Below, in pieces: positions 7,763 to 14,000 of a stretch of DNA of 16,817 nt. Where the stretch lies: contig CALBJX010000028.1 of assembly GCA_937893015.1 (NCBI GenBank), positions 1-16,817 on the forward strand, given 5' to 3'. The position numbers and the translations under genes are program-made. The stretch's first letter is position 1. The number at the start of each line of letters is the position of its first letter. This DNA is from an uncultured Verrucomicrobiales bacterium (GTDB lineage Bacteria > Verrucomicrobiota > Verrucomicrobiia > Verrucomicrobiales > Akkermansiaceae). The notes under the pieces are model-generated. The model had not been told where the DNA came from, did not search any database, and worked only from the letters and a program-made list of their open reading frames with translations.

Positions 7763-8818
7763 TCAGCCTTGTGTGCGGCGCAGACGGAGCTGGCCGCAGG
7801 CGGCGTTGATGTCGTGCCCCTTTTCGTAGCGCATGGTGACGGGAATGTGCTCGTTGATGAGGGCGCGACAGAAGGCCTTGCAATCGGCCTCGGAGGGACG
7901 CACCCACGGAAGCCCCTCCACGGTGTTGTAGGGGATGAGGTTGACCTTGGCGTTGAGGTCGCGTGCAATGCGGGCGAGCTTGCGGGCCTCGGGCAGCATG
8001 GCGTTCACGTCTTGGATGAGGATGTACTCCAGCGTGATCATGTGCTTGCCCGTGGTGTTCCACTCGCGCAGGGCGGGCAGCAGCTCGCCGAGCGGCCACT
8101 TGCGGTTCACGGGCATGACCTGCGCACGCACCTCGTCGCTCGCGCCGTGCAGGGAGACGGCGAGGCGCAGGGGTTTGCCGAAGGCGGCAAGGCGCTTGAG
8201 CCCGGGCACGTTGCCGCTGGTGGAGATGGTGATGTGGCGCGCACCGATGTTGAGCGCCTTGGGCTCCATGATGAGCGTGAGGGCTTTGAGAAGATTGTCG
8301 ATGTTGGCAAGGGGTTCGCCCATGCCCATGAAGACGAGATTGTCCACGCGCTCACCGCTGATTTCCTCTGCCGCGAGAATTTGCCCGAGGATTTCGGCGG
8401 CGGTCAGGTTGCGGGTGAGGCCGAGCAGCCCGCTGGCGCAGAACTTGCAGCCGAAGGCACAGCCCACCTGCGAGGAGACGCAGAGCGTGATGCGCCCGCT
8501 GTGTGCCCCGCCTTGCCCCACCGCCGCGGGGATGATGACGGATTCCACCAGATGCCCATCCTGCATGCGGGAGAGGAATTTTTTGGTGGCCGTGCCGTTT
8601 TGGCTTTCATTGACCTCCACCACCTCCAGCGGGCGCAGAATGAAGCGCGCCGCCAGCTCTGCCCGCAGGGCAGGGGGCAGGTTGCTCATCTCCGCAAAAT
8701 CCTTGGCGCGGTGCTTCCACATCCACTCCATCACCTGCGTGGCGCGGAAAGCTTTATGCCCCATGGAAGCGAGCAGCTCCGTGAGTTCGGCGGGCGTGTA
8801 TTCGAGAAGAGAAAGCAT
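7763..8818 (-). CDS. rlmN: Dual-specificity 23S rRNA/tRNA adenine-C2 methyltransferase
   Basis: A radical-SAM enzyme that methylates C2 of A2503 in 23S rRNA, and A37 of some tRNAs in characterised relatives. The length, 351 residues, is normal. The radical-SAM cluster motif is CAFGCKFC (Cys 120, 124, 127) after TLCVSSQVG. Cys341 in NAACGQLR matches the cysteine that is itself methylated during catalysis. FMGMGEPLANID, STSGNVPG, LAVSLHGASDEVR and NLIPYN are further family hallmarks. The ATG at 8818 lies only two bases after the inverted-repeat element that fills the gap to ftsY, so any dedicated promoter must lie within that element. Confidence 0.96.
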   Translation of the reverse strand: MLSLLEYTPAELTELLASMGHKAFRATQVMEWMWKHRAKDFAEMSNLPPALRAELAARFILRPLEVVEVNESQNGTATKKFLSRMQDGHLVESVIIPAAVGQGGAHSGRITLCVSSQVGCAFGCKFCASGLLGLTRNLTAAEILGQILAAEEISGERVDNLVFMGMGEPLANIDNLLKALTLIMEPKALNIGARHITISTSGNVPGLKRLAAFGKPLRLAVSLHGASDEVRAQVMPVNRKWPLGELLPALREWNTTGKHMITLEYILIQDVNAMLPEARKLARIARDLNAKVNLIPYNTVEGLPWVRPSEADCKAFCRALINEHIPVTMRYEKGHDINAACGQLRLRRTQG

Positions 8819-8820
8819 AG

Positions 8821-8966
8821 AATGTACGATTTACGATGTACGATGTACGAAGTTTGAATTCGGCGCGGCAAAGCCGCGCAGGGAAAAAAGGGGGAAGGAC
8901 GCTTTGCGTCCGGAAAACCTTGCGAGCGGTAGCGAGCCGAACTCTATCCTTCGTACATCGTACATT
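8821..8966. repeat. Intergenic inverted-repeat element (first of two related)
   Basis: The 17 bases at 8836-8852 (ATGTACGATGTACGAAG) are repeated perfectly in inverted form at 8949-8965. The left end also holds direct repeats of TACGAT(G/T)TACGA. Inside are two tight stem-loops: GCGCGGC (8863-8869) with GCCGCGC (8873-8879), and GGACGC (8897-8902) with GCGTCC (8906-8911), plus a direct repeat of GCGAGC near 8922-8937. The element spans the whole gap between the ftsY stop and the rlmN start and encodes no protein. The size and ends suggest a REP/MITE-like intergenic repeat. Confidence 0.75.
8887..8911 (-). terminator. Possible terminator of ribH-nusB-ftsY
   Basis: On the minus strand the hairpin GGACGC-AAA-GCGTCC is followed by a pyrimidine tract (TTCCCCC then TTTTTT). 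It lies about 57 bases past the ftsY stop and inside the inverted-repeat element. The U-tract is delayed by C residues, so efficiency is uncertain. Confidence 0.4.
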
Positions 8967-8967
8967 T

Positions 8968-9816
8968 TCAAAGCAGTTCGTCCACGAACTCCCCGACCCT
9001 GAAGGGGCGGATATCGTCCTTGCCTTCGCCGATGCCAAGGAAAATCGGCGTGAGTTGCAGCTCATCCTGCATGGCGACGGCGACACCGCCTTTGCCCGAG
9101 CCGTCCATCTTGGTGATGACGACGGCATCCAGCGGGGTGGCTTTGTGGAACTCGCGAGCCTGCATGAGCGCGTTGCCGCCCGTGGTGGCATCCACCACGA
9201 GGTAACAGGCGTGGGGGGCGTGCTCGTCCTGCTTGCCGAGGGTACGGCGGATTTTGGAGAGCTCCTCCATGAGATTGTGGCGGGTGTGCAGGCGGCCCGC
9301 GGTGTCGCAGATGAGGTAGTCGAAGCCTTCGGCGAGGGCCTTGGCGTGGGCCTCGAAGCAGACGGAGGCGGGGTCCTGGTTATCGCGCCCGCGGTACAGC
9401 GGCACGTTGAGCTTGGCGGCCCAGCTCTCCAGCTGCTCCACGGCGGCGGCGCGGAAGGTGTCCGCCGCGGCGAGCAGAACGCGGTGCCCCTGCTTCTGCA
9501 AGCGGTAGGCGAGCTTGGCGGAGGTCGTTGTCTTGCCTGCGCCGTTCACGCCCACCATCATGATAACGGCGGGCTTGCCGTCCGCGGGGACGGGGAGCTG
9601 CGGCAGCTCCGCGGGGAAGGCGGCACGCAGTTGCGCTTTGATGTGGTCGACGATGTCGATGGCGTCTTGGTCGTCCTTCTCTTGCAGCTCCTCGATGAGC
9701 GGCAGCACGCGTTTGGCACCGATGTCGGAGGAGATGAGGTCAGCCTCCAGCTCATCCCAGTCGATTTCGGGTTCGCCGAGGAATTTGTCGATGAGGCGGT
9801 TGAAGAAGTGCGCCAT
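8968..9816 (-). CDS. ftsY: Signal recognition particle receptor FtsY
   Basis: The SRP-family GTPase that docks ribosome-nascent chain-SRP complexes at the inner membrane for co-translational insertion. The product is 282 residues, a compact form without the long acidic A domain of the E. coli protein. The short N domain (MAHFFNRLIDKFLG...) leads to the G domain: P-loop GVNGAGKTTT (89-98), DTFRAAAVEQL (119-129), DTAGR (171-175) and TKMDGSGKGG (235-244; usually TKLDG). The start is the ATG at 9816; an upstream in-frame extension is Ser/Pro/Arg-rich antisense to nusB. It is the last gene of ribH-nusB-ftsY, 16 bp after the nusB stop. Confidence 0.96.
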   Translation of the reverse strand: MAHFFNRLIDKFLGEPEIDWDELEADLISSDIGAKRVLPLIEELQEKDDQDAIDIVDHIKAQLRAAFPAELPQLPVPADGKPAVIMMVGVNGAGKTTTSAKLAYRLQKQGHRVLLAAADTFRAAAVEQLESWAAKLNVPLYRGRDNQDPASVCFEAHAKALAEGFDYLICDTAGRLHTRHNLMEELSKIRRTLGKQDEHAPHACYLVVDATTGGNALMQAREFHKATPLDAVVITKMDGSGKGGVAVAMQDELQLTPIFLGIGEGKDDIRPFRVGEFVDELL

Positions 9817-9832
9817 GAGCGGGGGAAGGAGA

Positions 9833-10714
9833 TTAGAGCTTGGCGGCGGCAGCCAGCACGCCGTGGATGAAGGGCGCACTCTTGGAGCCGGAGTAGGCGT
9901 CCGCGAGGGCGTTGGCCTCGGAGACGACGATGGCGACATCCAGCTTGCTGATACGCAGCTCATAGAGCGCGATGAGGAGGATGGCTTTGTCCACGGCGTC
10001 GAGGCGCTCCGTGGTGTAGTGGGCGAGCAGGGGCTCCATCACGGCTTCCAGCTCCGCCTGTTTGGCGAGCACGGCATCGGCCAGTGCCTCTGCGGAGGGG
10101 CGGAGCTCGGCGAGGTAACGCGCGTGTTTCTGCAGACCCTCGATTTCTTTCTGCGGCTCCATGCTCAGCGGGTCGCGCAGGGCGACGGCGGCGGCAAGCA
10201 TGCGGGCGCGGCGGCGGATGAGGGCGCTGTAGGGCTCTGCAACAGCGCGGTAGGGCGCGGCATCAGCCAGCGCGGGCAGCAGGGTATCCCCCAGTTCAAT
10301 GAGCACGCCTGCGCCCTGCATGACGGCTGCGGCGGCTTCCGCAAGGGGTTCCCAGCTTTGGCGGCGCTTGTCCGTGAGGCTGTGGCGCAGCTGCTCCACG
10401 GCGGATTCGAAGGCGGCGGAACGCTGCGCATAGCGGGCAACATCGTCGCGCAGGGCGGCGGTGGTCAGGTCGCCGTGTATGGCGTTTTCCACCTGTTGGG
10501 AGCGCTCCACCAGCAGGCGGGCGGAGTCCGCGGAGGTGCGGGTGGCGTGCAACAGGGCCTTGGCTTGCGCCGTGCGGTAGCGCTCGGTTTCCTTTTCCAG
10601 CGTGATACCCCAGAAAAGCTCGCGGTCAAAAGAAGCGGCGTCCGCGCCGTTTTCTGCCAGCGCGTAGAGGAGATTGAGCGCACAGCGGCGCACTTGGCTG
10701 CGATTGGTCATCAT
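9833..10714 (-). CDS. nusB: NusB antitermination factor, enlarged by an internal helical insertion
   Basis: NusB with NusE binds boxA RNA in rRNA leaders and prevents premature termination. At 293 residues this protein is about twice the usual 130-160. The N-terminus (RSQVRRCALNLLYAL) matches NusB helix 1. The last 85 or so residues match the core: TTERLDAVDKAILLIALYELRISKLDV, then VVSEANALADAYSGSKSAPFIHGVL. Between about residues 30 and 205 lies extra Ala/Glu/Arg-rich, probably all-helical sequence (LVERSQQVENAI, FESAVEQLRHSLTDKRR) with no recognisable domain. An ATG at 10711 is an alternative start. It lies 23 bp after ribH and 16 bp before ftsY. The identity rests mainly on the C-terminal half and the ribH neighbour, a common pairing. 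Confidence 0.85.
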   Translation of the reverse strand: MMTNRSQVRRCALNLLYALAENGADAASFDRELFWGITLEKETERYRTAQAKALLHATRTSADSARLLVERSQQVENAIHGDLTTAALRDDVARYAQRSAAFESAVEQLRHSLTDKRRQSWEPLAEAAAAVMQGAGVLIELGDTLLPALADAAPYRAVAEPYSALIRRRARMLAAAVALRDPLSMEPQKEIEGLQKHARYLAELRPSAEALADAVLAKQAELEAVMEPLLAHYTTERLDAVDKAILLIALYELRISKLDVAIVVSEANALADAYSGSKSAPFIHGVLAAAAKL

Positions 10715-10737
10715 CGTTAAACAAAAGTGGGTTAGGG

Positions 10738-11271
10738 TTACAGGAGGGAACCTGTGAGGGCAATCTTGCGTTGGCGCTGCACCACGCGGGAGAGCCCGGA
10801 CTGCTTCTCCACCAGCTCCAGCATGGCAATGGCCGTGCGGGCGGCTTCGCGTCCGCGGTTCAGGGTGGAGGCTACGCAGCGGGCAAAGGCTTGCTCCTCA
10901 TTGTCCAGCAGGAGCACTTCGTGCACCACGGGGGTCAGGGTGTTGCAGGCGATGTCGAGCAGCTTGTGGGTGACAGCGGTGCCGATAAGGTCGGCGTGGG
11001 CGGTGCTGCCGCGCAGGATGACACCGAAGGCAATCACGGTATCCGGGGCATTATCTATCTCGGCAATGGCTCGTTTCACCATGACGGGCACCTCGAAGGC
11101 CCCGGGCACGCGCACCACGTTTACCTGAACGTAGGGGGCGGCGGCTTCAAACTCCGCGAGGCAGTTTTCTACCAAGGCATCGGTGTACTTGGTGTTGTAG
11201 GTGGCTGCTACGATGGTGACATTGGCACCACGCAGGCTGGATTGGATGCGAGTCGGAAGTTCTGTGGACAT
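10738..11271 (-). CDS. ribH: 6,7-dimethyl-8-ribityllumazine synthase
   Basis: Condenses 5-amino-6-ribitylaminouracil with dihydroxybutanone phosphate in the penultimate step of riboflavin synthesis; family members form pentamers or 60-mers. The product is 177 residues. Visible motifs are ATYNTKYTDALVE (substrate loop; Tyr where many have Phe), VPGAFEVPV (55-63), GVILRGSTAHADLI with the catalytic His at 92, and NRGREAARTAIAML. The segment VHEVLLLDNEEQAFARC is a divergent form of the usual FGVLTTD..EQA. The start ATG at 11271 is chosen because translation upstream runs through the promoter and repeat DNA. There is no Shine-Dalgarno match. It is the first gene of ribH-nusB-ftsY. No convincing FMN riboswitch is seen upstream. 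Confidence 0.93.
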   Translation of the reverse strand: MSTELPTRIQSSLRGANVTIVAATYNTKYTDALVENCLAEFEAAAPYVQVNVVRVPGAFEVPVMVKRAIAEIDNAPDTVIAFGVILRGSTAHADLIGTAVTHKLLDIACNTLTPVVHEVLLLDNEEQAFARCVASTLNRGREAARTAIAMLELVEKQSGLSRVVQRQRKIALTGSLL

Positions 11272-11311
11272 GGTGAAAGATACGTTGTTCGGCGTCAGTG
11301 GCCGTAAAAGA

Positions 11312-11340
11312 AAAGTAGCACACGCAAGCGGGAAAGTCAA
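11312..11340 (-). promoter_or_regulatory. Promoter of ribH-nusB-ftsY
   Basis: On the minus strand TTGACT (11335-11340) is separated by exactly 17 bases from TACTTT (11312-11317). Start of transcription is expected near 11305, giving a leader of about 35 bases. The -35 box lies four bases from the second inverted-repeat element. Confidence 0.6.
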
Positions 11341-11344
11341 GGGA

Positions 11345-11476
11345 ATGTACGAAGTACGATGGACGAAGGTGAAAGCATGTGCGCCTATCGGCACGAGTCA
11401 AAAAAATGGTCTGACATGATGTCAGATCGTTTTCTGCCCCTGCGGCGTGAGCCGCACGAATTTTTACTTCGTACAT
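11345..11476. repeat. Intergenic inverted-repeat element (second, related to 8821-8966)
   Basis: The 12 bases ATGTACGAAGTA (11345-11356) recur perfectly inverted at 11465-11476. The ends share ATGTACGA/GTACGAAG with the element at 8821-8966. Inside are a stem TCTGACA/TGTCAGA (11410-11426) and a stem TGCGGC/GCCGCA (11441-11456). It has no coding content. It sits directly upstream of the ribH promoter. Confidence 0.6.
11400..11426 (-). terminator. Intrinsic terminator, minus strand, upstream of ribH
   Basis: On the minus strand TCTGACA-TCA-TGTCAGA (11426 to 11410) is followed by CCA and seven T residues (11406-11400). It would stop minus-strand transcription before the ribH promoter. Confidence 0.55.
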
Positions 11477-11483
11477 ATACAGG

Positions 11484-11513
11484 ACGGGCGGGAGCCTTTC
11501 GGCTTCCGCCCGT
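11484..11513. other. Strong isolated hairpin
   Basis: Thirteen base pairs with one G-T wobble: 11484-11496 with 11501-11513. On the minus strand the loop is GAAA, a stable GNRA tetraloop, suggesting the RNA is read from that strand. No T-tract lies on either side, so it is not an ordinary terminator. Confidence 0.6.
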
Positions 11514-11540
11514 AACTGCAATCAACTCAAAAACTACATG

Positions 11541-11565
11541 AAAAAAACACTTTATAGAAAAGTAT
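11541..11565 (-). terminator. Second intrinsic terminator downstream of rnz
   Basis: On the minus strand ATACTTT pairs with AAAGTGT (seven pairs, one G-U) around a five-base loop, followed by six T residues. It lies about 115 bases beyond the rnz stop, after the two hairpins at 11568-11600. Confidence 0.55.
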
Positions 11566-11567
11566 CG

Positions 11568-11600
11568 GCTTACCCGTCGGTAAGCACCCGCACTCGCGGG
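11568..11600 (-). other. Two adjacent tetraloop hairpins, candidate small-RNA body
   Basis: Reading the minus strand, CCCGC-GAGT-GCGGG (11600-11587) is followed one base later by GCTTACC-GACG-GGTAAGC (11585-11568), then by the terminator ending at 11541. Two tight hairpins plus a terminator is a common layout for a small RNA. I do not recognise the family and see no firm promoter between here and the first rnz terminator. Confidence 0.4.
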
Positions 11601-11658
11601 CTTTCATAGGGGTAGACACGCCTCGTGAGGATTCCGTTCAATAAAAAATAGTTTTTTT

Positions 11659-11691
11659 GAAAAAAAAGTGATTTTTTTCTCACTCTTCTTC
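11659..11691 (-). terminator. Intrinsic terminator overlapping the rnz stop
   Basis: On the minus strand the end of rnz (GAGTGA, including its stop) pairs with TCACTT across an A-rich loop. The stem extends into A-U and G-U pairs and a run of eight T residues follows (11667-11660). The stop codon lies in the left arm. Confidence 0.6.
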
Positions 11692-12594
11692 AAAACGCAG
11701 CTCTTTTGTGCGTCCGTCGCGGGGAATCTTCGTGTTGGGGAAGATGGCGTGGGCGGCTTCGCGGAAGGCGCGGGGATTGGGCAGGGAGGGGCTGAAATGC
11801 GTGAGCCAGAGCTCTTTGACGCCGCCGGCATCCTTGGCGAGTTGCGCGGCCTCGCGGAAGAGCATGTGGCGGTTCTCCTTGGCCTTGGGCAGCATGTCGT
11901 CTTCGCCGTACATGCCTTCGCAGATGAAGAGGTCACTGTCCGCTGCTGCGGCGGCGATGGCGGGCACGGGGCGGGTGTCCGTGCAGTAGGTGAGCTTTAA
12001 GCCGCGGCGGGCGGGGCCCAGCACCATGTCGGGCGTGTAGTCCTGCCCCTCGTACATCACGATTTCCCCCTTTTGCAGGCGTCCCCAAAGTTGCACGGGC
12101 AGGCCGAGCACCTTCGCCCGTTCGGCGTCAAACTTGCCGCCTCGGGGCAGGGTGATGCTGTAGCCGTAGCAGGGGACGCCGTGGTGCACGCGGAAGGCGC
12201 GGATGTCGCAGTCGAGGAAGTACATGAGCTCGTCCTCCGTCTCCAGCTCGCTGACGCGGATGTTGAAGGGCAGGTTGGGCGCGATGGAGCGGAGCGCTTC
12301 CGTGACGCGCTCCGTGCCGACCGGACCGATGATGGACAGCTCCTCCGTGCGGCCCATGTTGCCCATGGAGAGCAGCAGACCGGGCAGGCCCGAGACGTGG
12401 TCGGCGTGCAGGTGGGTGAGCAGAATCTTATCCACGGGTTTCAGGCTCAGCCCCGCTTTTTGTGCGGCAATCTGCGTGCCCTCCCCGCAGTCGATGAGCA
12501 CGGCATGCCCTTTGTAGCGCACCATCAGCGAGGTGAGCCAACGATTCGCAAGCGGCAGGGTGCCGCCTGTTCCGAGGAGACAGACATCGAGCAC
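11680..12594 (-). CDS. rnz: Ribonuclease Z (tRNA 3' endonuclease)
   Basis: A zinc-dependent metallo-beta-lactamase-fold nuclease that cuts the 3' trailer from tRNA precursors; cytosolic. The product is 304 residues, the usual short-form length. The zinc-binding motif THLHADH (60-66) is intact. Near the N-terminus are LLGTGGTLPLANRW and IDCGEGTQIA; later come VHHGVPCYGYSI, TYCTDTRP and LTHFSP, as expected for RNase Z rather than another beta-lactamase-fold enzyme. The start is GTG at 12594, giving the strand that normally opens the fold; a stop lies in frame just upstream, so no earlier start is available. It follows asnS-lpxK by 206 bp. Its stop lies inside its own terminator stem. Confidence 0.94.
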   Translation of the reverse strand: MLDVCLLGTGGTLPLANRWLTSLMVRYKGHAVLIDCGEGTQIAAQKAGLSLKPVDKILLTHLHADHVSGLPGLLLSMGNMGRTEELSIIGPVGTERVTEALRSIAPNLPFNIRVSELETEDELMYFLDCDIRAFRVHHGVPCYGYSITLPRGGKFDAERAKVLGLPVQLWGRLQKGEIVMYEGQDYTPDMVLGPARRGLKLTYCTDTRPVPAIAAAAADSDLFICEGMYGEDDMLPKAKENRHMLFREAAQLAKDAGGVKELWLTHFSPSLPNPRAFREAAHAIFPNTKIPRDGRTKELRFEEE

Positions 12595-12634
12595 GCGCCC
12601 AGTCTCTCATATTCCCTGCCGAAAGGCAAGCTCG

Positions 12635-12654
12635 AAAAGGCGGCCTTCCGCTTT
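12635..12654 (-). terminator. Possible terminator between lpxK and rnz
   Basis: On the minus strand AAAGCGG pairs with CCGCCTTT (one bulged C) around AAGG and runs into TTTT. It lies about 150 bases after the lpxK stop and 40 before the rnz start, so rnz may have its own promoter, although I could not find a convincing one. Confidence 0.35.
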
Positions 12655-12768
12655 GCCCCGCCGCCGGACATGCTCACATCAACGGATGCGCTCTTCGGAG
12701 AAACGCTCTCTCGGAACGAGGCGCGTGCCCCACGGCCGCTCGCCACGTTGCCCGGCAAAGTACTCCCT

Positions 12769-12786
12769 TCCGGGGCTGCCCCCGGA
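12769..12786. other. Hairpin just after lpxK
   Basis: TCCGGGG (12769-12775) pairs perfectly with CCCCGGA (12780-12786) around four bases, 14 bases past the lpxK stop. There is no T-run, so it is a processing or 3'-stabilising structure at best. The rest of the 206-bp lpxK-rnz gap contains no convincing gene. Confidence 0.45.
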
Positions 12787-12800
12787 TTTCGCCCTCGAGC

Positions 12801-13997
12801 TTACAGCACATCGCCCCATTCGGGCTTGGGCTGGGGGGCGGAGAGGGCGCAGATGCGGTCGATGAGTTTGTCCCAGTTTTCGTGGCCGCTGATGATGTCG
12901 ATTTGAATGCGCAGGAAGTAGATGGGCACATCCATCTCGCCGGGCTTCATGAAGCGCACGGCGTCTTTCTCCGTGGTGATGATGGCATCCATGGCGCGGT
13001 CGGCGCAGCGTTCGACAAAGGCCTCCAGCTCATCCTGATCGAACCAGTGGTGGTCGGGGTAGCGGCGGCGGATTTCCACGTGGGCGCCCTCGGCTTCCAC
13101 AAGGCATTCAAAGCTCTCCGGGCGGGCGATGCCGCTGAGGCAGGCCACATACTTGTCTTTCAGGAAGGAGAGCGGCTTGCGCTCGCCCGTGAAGAGGTTT
13201 TCCAAGTAGGCAGGGGCGTGGTTGGTGACGATGATGTCCGCCTTGTTGTTGTACTTGCGGATGGTGGAGATGAGCTCATCCTGCGGTTTGCCGCCGCTCT
13301 TGGTGAGGATGATGTAGGAGGCGCGCCGGAGGCTGCTGCGGGGCTCGCGCATGGTGCCGCGCGGCAGCAGGGCCCCTGTGCCGAAGGGGAAGCCGCAGTC
13401 CACCAGCACGATGTCCAGCTCGTGCCGCAGTTTCATGTACTGCATGCCGTCATCGAGGATGAGGGTGTCGCGCTCCAGTTGCTCGATGGCGAAGATGCCG
13501 GATTTCACGCGGTCCTTGTCCACCAGCACGGCAACGCCGTCCAGATTGCGGGCGAGCATGAAGGGCTCATCCCCCGCGTAGAGCGGGCTGAGGTAGCGGG
13601 TCACGCCGTCGCTGGCAATCTTGGGGAGGTTGCGGACGCGCTTGCCGTCCTTGTCGAGCCAGCGTTGGGGCTTTTTCAAATCCGCACTCTTGTAGCCGCG
13701 CGTCAGGATGGCGCATTTGCGCCCGCGCGCCGCCAGTGTGCGGGCGAGCAGCTCGACGACGGGCGTTTTTCCGGTGCCGCCCGCCGTGATGTTGCCCACG
13801 CTGATGACGAAGGTGCCGAGATAATGCACCGTCTTGATGCGGCGGCGGAACAGAAAGAGGCGGATTTTGACGACCAGCCAGAAAAACAGCGAGGCGAAGC
13901 GCAGCAGACAGCGCAGCATGAAGGCGCGGAAGCCGCGGGCTCGCCCGAAGACAACTTCGGTGGCCCACTCTTCGAATTCTTCGCCGCGTGTTTTCAT
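12801..13997 (-). CDS. lpxK: Tetraacyldisaccharide 4'-kinase (lipid A synthesis)
   Basis: Phosphorylates the 4' position of the lipid A disaccharide precursor at the cytoplasmic face of the inner membrane, which indicates a lipopolysaccharide-making outer membrane. The product is 398 residues, longer than the roughly 330 of E. coli. A hydrophobic, basic N-terminal helix (LLRFASLFFWLVVKIRLFLF, 31-50) should anchor it. The P-loop is SVGNITAGGTGKTP (66-79). Then come ILTRGY, AGDEPFMLAR, the paired acidic motif LDDGMQYMKL and TTEKDAVRF. Extra length lies in the N-terminus and an insertion after the RGY motif (KKPQRWLDKDGKRVRNL). It starts three bases after the asnS stop, so it is co-transcribed with asnS. 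Confidence 0.94.
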   Translation of the reverse strand: MKTRGEEFEEWATEVVFGRARGFRAFMLRCLLRFASLFFWLVVKIRLFLFRRRIKTVHYLGTFVISVGNITAGGTGKTPVVELLARTLAARGRKCAILTRGYKSADLKKPQRWLDKDGKRVRNLPKIASDGVTRYLSPLYAGDEPFMLARNLDGVAVLVDKDRVKSGIFAIEQLERDTLILDDGMQYMKLRHELDIVLVDCGFPFGTGALLPRGTMREPRSSLRRASYIILTKSGGKPQDELISTIRKYNNKADIIVTNHAPAYLENLFTGERKPLSFLKDKYVACLSGIARPESFECLVEAEGAHVEIRRRYPDHHWFDQDELEAFVERCADRAMDAIITTEKDAVRFMKPGEMDVPIYFLRIQIDIISGHENWDKLIDRICALSAPQPKPEWGDVL

Positions 13998-14000
13998 GCT

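Noticed and set aside
11527..11607. Small minus-strand frame (MKARECGCLPTGKPILF...) of 26 codons, and a plus-strand frame of 23 codons from 11538
   Set aside because: Both run through a terminator stem and tight hairpins, with no ribosome-binding site; structured non-coding DNA is a better explanation.
11568..11660. FMN riboswitch for ribH
   Set aside because: The minus strand contains AGCCCGCGAG, as in the FMN aptamer, but the other conserved blocks are missing, and intrinsic terminators plus a clear promoter separate it from ribH.
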